DNA of 5,716 nucleotides from Flavobacteriales bacterium (lineage in GTDB: Bacteria; Bacteroidota; Bacteroidia; Flavobacteriales_E; Vicingaceae). The position numbers and the translations under genes were made by a program. Shown here one piece after another: positions 1 through 5,267 of the stretch (within the stretch, counting starts at the first letter, position 1; each line of letters begins with the position of its first letter). A model generated the notes under the pieces. It was not told where the DNA came from. It worked only from the letters and a program-made list of their open reading frames with translations, and did no database searches. The DNA lies in contig JAJCYN010000151.1 of NCBI GenBank assembly GCA_029262915.1, positions 1 through 5,716 on the forward strand, in the 5' to 3' direction.

Positions 1-99
1 AATATCTTGCCCAAAAACGATAGAGCAAGATAGCAATAGTAAACATGTAGCTACTATTTTATAAAATGCAAAAGACTTGGTATAAATGTTGTTATTCAT
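1..99 (-). CDS. N-terminus of an exported protein (signal peptide only; possible LptD-like outer-membrane protein)
   Basis: An open frame runs off the left edge. It starts with ATG at 99-97 on the minus strand and gives 33 codons beginning MNNNIYTKSF. Residues 2-14 are polar with K8 and K14. Residues 15-29 are a hydrophobic core (IVATCLLLLSCSIVF), and a plausible signal peptidase I site follows at VFG|QDI; Gln at +1 is common in Bacteroidota. LLSC at 22-25 resembles a weak lipobox, so a lipoprotein is possible but less likely. The reading frame is open to the edge and the composition is clearly signal-peptide-like, which supports a real gene. It is divergent from the amidase gene. From remembered gene order in Flavobacteriia, a large LptD/OstA-like LPS-assembly protein often sits in this divergent position. 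That identity is inference from context, because no mature sequence is visible. Confidence 0.7.
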   Translation of the reverse strand, partial: MNNNIYTKSFAFYKIVATCLLLLSCSIVFGQDI

Positions 100-266
100 T
101 AAAAAGCTAATTTCTTATCAATTAATGGAGTATAGCTTGTTTTTAGATAAGAATTATTAACATTAAAGTTGTGATAATTAACTATTTTTTAAGAGTCGTT
201 AAAACTAAAAAAAAGTAACATTTGTAATAATAAACTGTATGTTTTTAACATTATTATAACTCAGGT
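100..266. promoter_or_regulatory. Divergent intergenic region upstream of the amidase and the minus-strand exported-protein gene
   Basis: This 167-bp, very AT-rich stretch must hold the 5' signals for both divergent genes. No pair of elements fits the Bacteroidota consensus (TTTG/TTG at -33, about 17-20 bp, TAnnTTTG at -7) well. The nearest plus-strand -7-like words are AACATTTG at 217-224 and TATGTTTT at 238-245, each one conserved base off, and neither has a properly spaced -33. On the minus strand the TAGCTTTT word next to the start codon is too close to be useful. Two dyads are present: TTCTTATC/GATAAGAA (112-153) and TTTTAA-GAGTCG-TTAAAA (187-204). An 11-codon ATG reading frame at 125-160 is ignored as chance. 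No strong ribosome-binding site precedes either start, as is usual for the phylum. Confidence 0.5.
112..153. repeat. Inverted repeat, 8-bp perfect arms, 26-bp spacer
   Basis: TTCTTATC at 112-119 is exactly complementary to GATAAGAA at 146-153. The pairing does not extend in or out. The arm centres are 34 bp apart, close to three helical turns. The dyad lies 13 bp upstream of the minus-strand start codon, so it could be a two-site operator for the exported-protein gene. A chance match of this length is not unlikely in AT-rich DNA. Confidence 0.3.
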
Positions 267-1448
267 ATGATTAAACGGATAATATGTTCTTTTCTTGTGT
301 TGATAGGGTTAACTATATTTAATCCAGTTTCAGCACTTGATAAGTCTGATTTTTTTGGGGTAAAAGTAGTTTGTATTGATGCTGGACATGGTGGGCATGA
401 TCCTGGTTGCTTAGGTGGTGATTCTAAAGAAAAACATGTTGCTTTAGCCATCGCTTTGAAATTAGGGAAGCATATTGAAGAGAATTTTCCTGATGTTAAA
501 GTGGTTTATACTCGTAAAACAGATGTATATTTAAAATTATGGGAAAGGGCAGCAATTGCAAATAAAGCAAAGGCGGATTTATTTATTTGTGTTCATGCAA
601 ATGCAAATGATAATAAGAATGCTCTGGGAACAGAAACTTATGTGATGGGATTGCATAAATCTGAAGCGAATTTAAAAGTTGCAAAACGTGAAAATTCTTC
701 AATTTTATTAGAAGAAGATTATAAAGCAAAGTACAGTGATTTTGATCCAAATTCCCCTGAATCATATATTGTGCTTACAATGCGCCAAAATGCATTTATA
801 GATCAAAGTTTAACTTTTGCTACAAAAATTCAAAAACAATTTACGGATAGAGTTGGAAGGAAAAATAGGGGAGTAAAACAGGCAGGTTTTTTAGTGCTCC
901 ATCAAACCAATATGCCTAGCGTTTTAATTGAAACAGGTTTTTTAACTAATAAAGAAGAGGAAAAGTTTTTAACTTCAAATATCGGACAAGACTATATGGC
1001 TTCTGCTGTATTTAGAGCTTTTAAAGAATATAAAAACGAAATTGAAGCGAAACAAAAGGTTGAAATATTAAAAGGAGAGACAAAACAAGAACAAATTGTT
1101 AAAGAAGAAAAAAAAGACCCGATAGTAGAGAATAAGAAGGATAAAAAACGCAATAAAAAAAATAAGCAAATGATTGTTGAGAAAGGGGTTCTTTTTAAGG
1201 TTCAAATCGCTACATCATCAACAAAGCTAGAACTCAAACCAGAAAATTTTAATGGGATCGAAAACGTAGGTATATATGAGGCAGGAGGGCTGTATCGTTA
1301 CACCGTTGGGGATAAAAAGAATATGACTGAGGCGAATAGATTACAACTACAATTACGGGCAAAAGGATTTAAGGACGCTTTCATTATTGCTTTTTCTGAT
1401 GGAGAGAGAATACCAATTAGTGAGGCTCTTAAACTACAAGGGCAATAA
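267..1448 (+). CDS. Periplasmic N-acetylmuramoyl-L-alanine amidase (Amidase_3) with C-terminal SPOR-like region
   Basis: This 393-residue zinc hydrolase should cut the MurNAc-L-alanine bond of peptidoglycan, as in cell separation. Residues 1-23 are a signal peptide (K3, R4, then a hydrophobic core, ending near VSA|LD). Residues 33-254 are the Amidase_3 domain. It has VVCIDAGHGGHDPG with zinc ligand H41, E55 in KEKHVAL, H110 in ICVHANA, and the catalytic E222 in VLIETGFLTN. An insert between H110 and E222 (about 132-175, with ENSSILLEEDY and FDPNSPESY) sits where AmiB/AmiC enzymes carry an autoinhibitory helix, so activator control is likely by analogy. Residues 255-303 are a Lys/Glu-rich linker. 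Residues 308-376 (LFKVQIATSS onward, ending in KGFKDAFIIAF) look like a divergent SPOR-type glycan-binding domain. The ATG at 267 is chosen because it gives the complete signal peptide. The gene probably leads the run that continues with mlaD. Confidence 0.93.
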   Translation: MIKRIICSFLVLIGLTIFNPVSALDKSDFFGVKVVCIDAGHGGHDPGCLGGDSKEKHVALAIALKLGKHIEENFPDVKVVYTRKTDVYLKLWERAAIANKAKADLFICVHANANDNKNALGTETYVMGLHKSEANLKVAKRENSSILLEEDYKAKYSDFDPNSPESYIVLTMRQNAFIDQSLTFATKIQKQFTDRVGRKNRGVKQAGFLVLHQTNMPSVLIETGFLTNKEEEKFLTSNIGQDYMASAVFRAFKEYKNEIEAKQKVEILKGETKQEQIVKEEKKDPIVENKKDKKRNKKNKQMIVEKGVLFKVQIATSSTKLELKPENFNGIENVGIYEAGGLYRYTVGDKKNMTEANRLQLQLRAKGFKDAFIIAFSDGERIPISEALKLQGQ

Positions 1449-1467
1449 AAACGATAATTTTTTATAC

Positions 1468-1498
1468 TTGGTATATTAATTCACTTTAGCGATATTTG
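1468..1498 (+). promoter_or_regulatory. Candidate promoter upstream of mlaD-like gene
   Basis: TTG at 1468-1470 is followed after 20 bp by GATATTTG at 1491-1498. That matches five of the six conserved bases of the Bacteroidota -7 element TAnnTTTG. Predicted initiation would be near 1504, giving a leader of about 13 nt to the ATG at 1517. This would let the mlaD/Fe-S genes be expressed independently of the amidase. The match is modest and such words are frequent in AT-rich DNA. Confidence 0.28.
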
Positions 1499-1516
1499 CA
1501 CATTAATAAACAACAA

Positions 1517-2443
1517 ATGAAAATATCCAAAGAGATAAGAGTGGGGTTTGTTGCAATTTTTGCAATAGCTATGTTGGTTTGGGGATATAATTATGTAAAA
1601 GGAACTAATCTATTTTATAAGAGTAAGAGCGTTTATGCGGTATATCCTAAGGTTCCGGGATTGTCAGTTTCCTCTCCAATTATAATAAATGGTGTACAAA
1701 GTGGGGTAGTTGATGATATTTATTTTCACCCAGATAAATCAAGTAGAGTTATTGTAAAATTAAACATTACTGAAAACGAGCTTAAAATCCCTAAAAACTC
1801 GGTTGCAGAATTGATAAGTGTGGACTTTATGGGAACCAAAGCAATAGGGCTAAACCTTGGTGATTCGGAGCTATCCTTAAATAATGGAGATACCATTCAA
1901 TCAGACTTCGAATTGTCTATGTTAGAAGATTTTAGTGAACAAATGTTACCTATTAAAGAAAAAGCAGAAAATTTAATGCTCACTATGGATACCGCAGTTA
2001 TTAAGTTAACGGAAACATTAGATAATCTCAATGAAATGTTCAATGATCGTAATAAAAGAAACTTATCTCAAGCATTAGCCAATTTAAAAACCACTATAGA
2101 AAGCTTTGATCTATTAGCAAAAAATATAAGTTCTACAATGAATACCACAGTAAAACCTACCATGAGAAAATTTGGAGAAGTAGCTGACTCATTAAAGGCA
2201 CTTGAAATAAATGCTACACTAGCTAAAGCACAGCTTACTATGGATGGAATGACTGCCGTAATGAACAAGATAAACAAAGGTGAAGGAACAATGGGAAAAC
2301 TGATAAATAATGATTCTCTATACAATAATTTAACAGGTGCCACTAAAGAAATGGAAGAATTATTAGAGGACATTAAACTTCATCCTAAACGCTATTTTAG
2401 AGTGCTTTCAAAAAAGGAAATACCCTACAAAAAAGATAATTAG
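1517..2443 (+). CDS. MlaD/MCE family lipid-transport protein
   Basis: This is the substrate-binding MCE subunit of a Mla-type phospholipid transport system, anchored in the inner membrane and acting in the periplasm. The frame can be opened at TTG 1496. I use the ATG at 1517 because it gives the usual Bacteroidota N-terminus (MKISKEIRVG) directly before the membrane helix. The product has 308 residues. Residues 8-27 are the single transmembrane anchor. Residues 37-128 are the MCE domain, with the typical VPGLSVSSPIIINGVQSG stretch and the FMGTKAIGLNLG strand. Residues 135-285 are a long, mostly helical region expected to form the coiled-coil barrel extension. Near the C-terminus is the NKGEGTMGKLINNDSLYNNL motif, followed by LHPKRYFRV, both familiar from this family in Bacteroidota. 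The ATPase and permease partners (MlaF/MlaE) are not in the window. A 10-bp gap to the next gene suggests co-transcription. Confidence 0.92.
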   Translation: MKISKEIRVGFVAIFAIAMLVWGYNYVKGTNLFYKSKSVYAVYPKVPGLSVSSPIIINGVQSGVVDDIYFHPDKSSRVIVKLNITENELKIPKNSVAELISVDFMGTKAIGLNLGDSELSLNNGDTIQSDFELSMLEDFSEQMLPIKEKAENLMLTMDTAVIKLTETLDNLNEMFNDRNKRNLSQALANLKTTIESFDLLAKNISSTMNTTVKPTMRKFGEVADSLKALEINATLAKAQLTMDGMTAVMNKINKGEGTMGKLINNDSLYNNLTGATKEMEELLEDIKLHPKRYFRVLSKKEIPYKKDN

Positions 2444-2453
2444 CACTAACTCT

Positions 2454-3773
2454 ATGAACGTTTCCATTATTATCTTTATCGTTTTAGTTGTTGTTTCACT
2501 TGGTCTTTTTACGAAAAATGTTAGAACCATAGTGCGTAATATTAAGCTTGGTAAGGACCTCGATAGAAATGATAATAAAGGCAGGCGGTTTAGTTTAATG
2601 GCTAGAGTTGCCTTAGGACAATCAAAAATGGTGGTTAAGCCTACTGCTGGGTTATTGCATATAGTGGTTTATGCTGGATTTATCATTATTAACATCGAAG
2701 TATTAGAGATTATTTTAGATGGGTTAACCGGAAAACATCGTCTGTTTTCACCATTAGGGAGTCTTTATACATTCCTTATCTCCTCTTTTGAGATATTAGC
2801 ATTATTAGTATTAACGGCTTGTGTTATTTTCTTAATCAGAAGAAATGTACTTAGGATAAAGCGTTTTCATAGTAAAGAAATGACTTCTTGGCCAAAATCT
2901 GATGCCAACTTAATTTTAATTACAGAGGTTTTGTTAATGAGTGCTTTTATACTTATGAATGCAGCTGATACTCAACTTCAAAATATTTTATGTGCACATT
3001 ACACTCAAGTAGGAGAATTTCCTGTTAGCGGAATGTTGGTTGGTATGTTGGTTGGAATGAATGAATCCAACTTGGTACTTATGGAAAGAGGTTTATGGTG
3101 GTTCCATATCATTGGAATATTTGCTTTTTTAAATTATTTACCATATTCAAAGCATTTTCATATACTACTAGCATTTCCAAATGTCTTTTATTCTAAACTA
3201 ACTCCTAAGGGACAGTTAACGAATATGGATGCGGTTAAGAAAGAAGTAGAACTGATGTTTGATCCTAACGCAGATCCTTATGCTGCACCACCAGAACCTG
3301 TTGGTGAGCCGGAACGATTCGGAGCAAAAGATGTGACTGATTTGACTTGGAAACAATTAATGGACGCTTATACTTGCACCGAATGTGGTAGGTGTACAGA
3401 TGTTTGTCCAGCTAATATTACAGGTAAAGCACTATCTCCAAGGAAAATACTGATGGATACTAGAGACAGATTGGTAGAAGTAGGCAAGGGGATTGATAAG
3501 AATGGAAAAGATTTTAATGATAATAAATCGCTATTAAGGAACTACATTACTGAAGAAGAATTATTGGCTTGTACGAGTTGTAATGCATGTACAGAAGCTT
3601 GTCCAGTAAATAATGATCCGCTTTCGATTATCGTAGATTTAAGAAGATTCTTAATTATGGAGGAATCAAAGGCTCCTACCGAATGGACGGGGATATTTAC
3701 TAATATAGAGAATAATGGAGCTCCTTGGCAGTTTGCGCAAGCAGATCGATTAAAATGGAAGGATGAGGTTTAG
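2454..3773 (+). CDS. Membrane-bound Fe-S oxidoreductase: cytochrome b-like (HdrE/NarI-type) domain fused to a 2x[4Fe-4S] ferredoxin domain
   Basis: This 439-residue electron-transfer subunit has hydrophobic segments at about 3-20, 66-89, 105-129, 151-173 and 215-232, the five-helix pattern of NarI/HdrE-type di-heme cytochromes. Candidate heme-ligand histidines are H69 (LLHIVVYAGF) and H217 (WWFHIIGIFAFLNYL), with H234 and H236 just after the last helix. After a linker, residues 300-400 form a ferredoxin-like domain with two clusters: CTECGRCTDVCP (C308, C311, C314, C318) and CTSCNACTEACP (C373, C376, C379, C383). Both [4Fe-4S] ligand sets are intact. The architecture equals HdrE joined to the N-terminal part of HdrD. 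The missing CCG part of HdrD is the next gene, 21 bp downstream. It probably exchanges electrons with menaquinone. The final acceptor or donor is not evident. The heme assignment is inference from histidine placement. A 12-bp tandem duplication (MLVGMLVG, residues 194-201) lies in the loop before the last helix. Confidence 0.88.
   Translation: MNVSIIIFIVLVVVSLGLFTKNVRTIVRNIKLGKDLDRNDNKGRRFSLMARVALGQSKMVVKPTAGLLHIVVYAGFIIINIEVLEIILDGLTGKHRLFSPLGSLYTFLISSFEILALLVLTACVIFLIRRNVLRIKRFHSKEMTSWPKSDANLILITEVLLMSAFILMNAADTQLQNILCAHYTQVGEFPVSGMLVGMLVGMNESNLVLMERGLWWFHIIGIFAFLNYLPYSKHFHILLAFPNVFYSKLTPKGQLTNMDAVKKEVELMFDPNADPYAAPPEPVGEPERFGAKDVTDLTWKQLMDAYTCTECGRCTDVCPANITGKALSPRKILMDTRDRLVEVGKGIDKNGKDFNDNKSLLRNYITEEELLACTSCNACTEACPVNNDPLSIIVDLRRFLIMEESKAPTEWTGIFTNIENNGAPWQFAQADRLKWKDEV
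3033..3056 (+). repeat. 12-bp in-frame tandem duplication inside the membrane Fe-S gene
   Basis: ATGTTGGTTGGT at 3033-3044 is followed directly by ATGTTGGTTGGA at 3045-3056 (11 of 12 identical), with a further ATG immediately after. It encodes MLVG twice, residues 194-201, in the predicted periplasmic or interfacial loop between helices 4 and 5. Being in frame, it lengthens the loop without breaking the gene. The near-identity suggests a recent slippage or duplication event. Confidence 0.85.
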
Positions 3774-3794
3774 CTCATCTAAATTATAGATATT

Positions 3795-4583
3795 ATGAGT
3801 GAATTAAAAGTACCAACAATGGCTGAGATGATGGCTTCAGGGCAACAGCTTGATGTGTTGTTTTGGGTTGGTTGTGCAGGAAGTTTTGATGATAGAGCCA
3901 AGAAAATTACCCGTGCTTTTGTTAAAATTTTAAACAAAGCAGAAATTAACTTCGCTGTTTTGGGTACGGAAGAAAGTTGTACCGGAGATCCTGCAAAAAG
4001 AGCTGGAAACGAATTTTTGTTTCAGATGCAGGCAATGGGTAATATTCAGGTACTCAACGACTACGAAATAAAGCATATTGTAACGACTTGCCCTCATTGT
4101 TTTAATACGTTGAAAAATGAGTACCCTGAGCTAGGAGGAAACTATAAAGTTTTGCATCATACTGAGCTTTTACAAGACTTGATTAACGATGGGAAACTGA
4201 CCATAGAGGGAAGAACTTTTAAAGGAAAGAAAATTACTTTTCATGATCCCTGTTACTTAGGGAGAGCAAATGAGGTTTATGAAGCACCTCGTAACTTAAT
4301 TGAAAAATTGGATGCTGAGTTGGTAGAAATGAAACGATGCAAGTCCAATGGGTTATGTTGTGGTGCTGGTGGAGCTCAAATGTTTAAAGAAGCAGAGAAA
4401 GGAAATAAAGAGATTAATGTTGAAAGAACAGAAGAAGCTTTGGAAGTAAAACCAGATGTTGTAGCAACAGGTTGCCCATTTTGTATGACAATGATGACAG
4501 ATGGGGTTAAATTAAAAAACAAAGAAGCTGAAGTTAAAGTATATGATTTAGCTGAACTAATAGCTGAAGCAAACGATTTATAG
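3795..4583 (+). CDS. CCG-domain (Fe-S)-binding protein, HdrB/HdrD-C/GlpC-like
   Basis: This 262-residue soluble protein has two cysteine-rich CCG domains, the kind that hold a non-cubane or [4Fe-4S] active-site cluster in heterodisulfide reductase and related enzymes (LldE, GlpC, succinate dehydrogenase SdhE type). The first domain has C27 (WVGCAGS), C62 (EESCTGDPAKR) and C99/C102 (TTCPHCFNTL). The second has C153 (FHDPCYLGR), C188/C189 (GLCCGAGGAQM) and C227/C230 (TGCPFCMTMM). Domain 2 has the full C...CC...CxxC set, while domain 1 has Ser61-Cys62 in place of the double cysteine, so only domain 2 is fully equipped. There is no signal peptide or membrane helix, so it should be cytoplasmic and dock on the membrane protein encoded just upstream. 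The pair would reconstitute an HdrDE-like complex. The substrate is unknown; disulfide/thiol or hydroxyacid chemistry are both possible from the family. Confidence 0.9.
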   Translation: MSELKVPTMAEMMASGQQLDVLFWVGCAGSFDDRAKKITRAFVKILNKAEINFAVLGTEESCTGDPAKRAGNEFLFQMQAMGNIQVLNDYEIKHIVTTCPHCFNTLKNEYPELGGNYKVLHHTELLQDLINDGKLTIEGRTFKGKKITFHDPCYLGRANEVYEAPRNLIEKLDAELVEMKRCKSNGLCCGAGGAQMFKEAEKGNKEINVERTEEALEVKPDVVATGCPFCMTMMTDGVKLKNKEAEVKVYDLAELIAEANDL

Positions 4584-4585
4584 CA

Positions 4586-5077
4586 ATGGAAGATTATACA
4601 TTATACCCTGATAGTGCAAAGGTGTGGATTTACCAAAGCAATAAATATCTTGGTGAAGATGAGATTGCTTATTTAAAAGTTCAATTGGATGATTTTGTTT
4701 CGTCTTGGGAATCGCATGGAAAAACGTTAACAGGAACAACACAGATTTTCTATAACCTTTTTGTTGTCTTTTTTGTTGATGAAGAAGGAGACACAATGTG
4801 TGGAAGAGCTCAAGATGCTTCAGTAAATTTAATGAAGAAATTAGAACAAGAATTGGAAGTTTCCTTTTTAGATAGAATGGTTCAGGCATATAAAAAGGGA
4901 GATCAGGTAAAAGCAGTAAAAATGAATGATTTTACCGACTTACTTGCAACTAACGAAATAGACGAAAACACTATTGTTTATAACAATATGGTAACCACTA
5001 AAGTAGATTTTGATTCCAAATGGGAAGTTCCTCTAAAGAATAGCTGGCACAAACAGTTTTTAGTAGTTAGTGAATAA
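4586..5077 (+). CDS. Conserved Bacteroidota protein of unknown function (family commonly mislabelled 'ABC transporter ATPase')
   Basis: This is a soluble 163-residue protein with no signal peptide, membrane helix or cysteine cluster (one Cys, at position 72). I recognise it as a small family found next to these Fe-S genes in Bacteroidota. It is often labelled ABC transporter ATPase, but it has no Walker A (GxxxxGKT/S), no ABC signature LSGGQ and no Walker B, and it is too short for an ABC ATPase. Visible features are an N-terminal YLGEDEIAYLKVQLDDFVSSW stretch split by charged residues, a hydrophobic strand pair (TTQIFYNLFVVFFVDEE, about residues 51-67), and a central helix with DASVNLMKKLEQELEVSFLDR. 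The region LDDFVSSWESHGKTL could form a small alpha/beta fold. The start lies 2 bp after the stop of the CCG gene, so the two are probably translationally linked. The function is unknown; an assembly, regulatory or accessory role for the Fe-S pair is inference only. Confidence 0.85.
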   Translation: MEDYTLYPDSAKVWIYQSNKYLGEDEIAYLKVQLDDFVSSWESHGKTLTGTTQIFYNLFVVFFVDEEGDTMCGRAQDASVNLMKKLEQELEVSFLDRMVQAYKKGDQVKAVKMNDFTDLLATNEIDENTIVYNNMVTTKVDFDSKWEVPLKNSWHKQFLVVSE

Positions 5078-5190
5078 TATTTTCTAAATTTTATTGAATT
5101 AACATTTTTTAACAAGTAATGTTTCTTGTGCTGAAAAGCCTATATTATATGAGCAGAACAAACTATTGTAATTTTATATTGTAAAGTAAG

Positions 5191-5215
5191 TTGGTCAAAA
5201 AGTTAAATATACTTG
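5191..5215 (+). promoter_or_regulatory. Weak candidate promoter for the T9SS mini-protein unit
   Basis: TATACTTG at 5208-5215 matches the Bacteroidota -7 element TAnnTTTG at five of six conserved bases. A TTG at 5191-5193 could be the -33, but the 14-bp spacing is short of the usual 17-20. If used, transcription would begin around 5221, at the left arm of the adjacent dyad, leaving a leader of about 45 nt. The spacing fault keeps this tentative. Confidence 0.2.
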
Positions 5216-5220
5216 TCTAT

Positions 5221-5240
5221 ATGTAAAATAAACTTTACAT
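5221..5240. repeat. Perfect 7-bp inverted repeat ATGTAAA-N6-TTTACAT
   Basis: ATGTAAA at 5221-5227 and TTTACAT at 5234-5240 are exact complements around the 6-bp spacer ATAAAC; pairing stops at both ends. The 20-bp dyad with arm centres 13 bp apart has the size of a dimeric repressor or activator operator. It sits 27 bp upstream of the ATG at 5268, where it could also form a weak hairpin in the leader RNA. It is not a terminator: the stem is AT-rich and no U-run follows. Confidence 0.45.
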
Positions 5241-5267
5241 TTAAAGAATAATTTAAAACTATTTGAT

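Larger units (their letters stand above)
5078..5267. other. Intergenic region between the Fe-S operon and the T9SS mini-protein gene
   Basis: This 190-bp AT-rich stretch has no convincing gene. The longest ATG frame on the plus strand (5119-5184, 21 codons) has no supporting features. Two short, mutually exclusive hairpins (AACATT 5101-5106 with AATGTT 5118-5123, and ACAAG 5112-5116 with CTTGT 5125-5129) follow the upstream operon. They lack G/C stems and a U-tract, so they are not called as terminators. The right half holds a candidate promoter (5191-5215) and a perfect dyad (5221-5240). Confidence 0.6.

Noticed and set aside
22..33. Weak lipobox-like LLSC in the minus-strand signal peptide (approximate region)
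   Set aside because: The VFG|QD signal peptidase I site five residues further on fits better, and Leu at -2 is unusual for a lipobox.
125..160. 11-codon ATG frame in the divergent region, considered as a leader peptide
   Set aside because: It has no run of regulatory codons and no attenuator hairpins follow it.
254..451. Minus-strand open frame of 65 codons across the amidase 5' end
   Set aside because: It is antisense to the signal peptide and zinc-ligand region of a well-supported gene, with no domain or signal of its own.
583..765. Minus-strand open frame of 60 codons inside the amidase
   Set aside because: It is antisense to conserved catalytic-domain sequence and has no independent evidence.
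1155..1162. Run of eight A in the amidase linker as a phase-variation or slippage site
   Set aside because: It encodes lysines in a Lys-rich linker in an AT-rich genome; A-runs of this length are expected and the frame is intact.
1463..1475. TATAC-TTG-GTATA hairpin after the amidase as a terminator
   Set aside because: The stem is only 5 bp and AT-rich with a 3-nt loop, and no U-tract follows on the plus strand.
2068..2373. Minus-strand open frame of 101 codons with a hydrophobic look
   Set aside because: It lies antisense to the helical part of the MCE protein; its hydrophobicity reflects the complement of Lys/Asn/Glu-rich codons.
4578..4889. Minus-strand open frame of 103 codons
   Set aside because: It is a shadow of the 163-residue conserved gene, with a composition unlike a real protein and no supporting context.
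5101..5129. Overlapping short hairpins after the Fe-S operon as a terminator
   Set aside because: The stems of 5-6 bp are weak and mutually exclusive, and no poly-T follows, so neither fits an intrinsic terminator.
5119..5184. 21-codon ATG frame in the intergenic region
   Set aside because: It is short, has no ribosome-binding or conservation evidence, and such frames are expected by chance.
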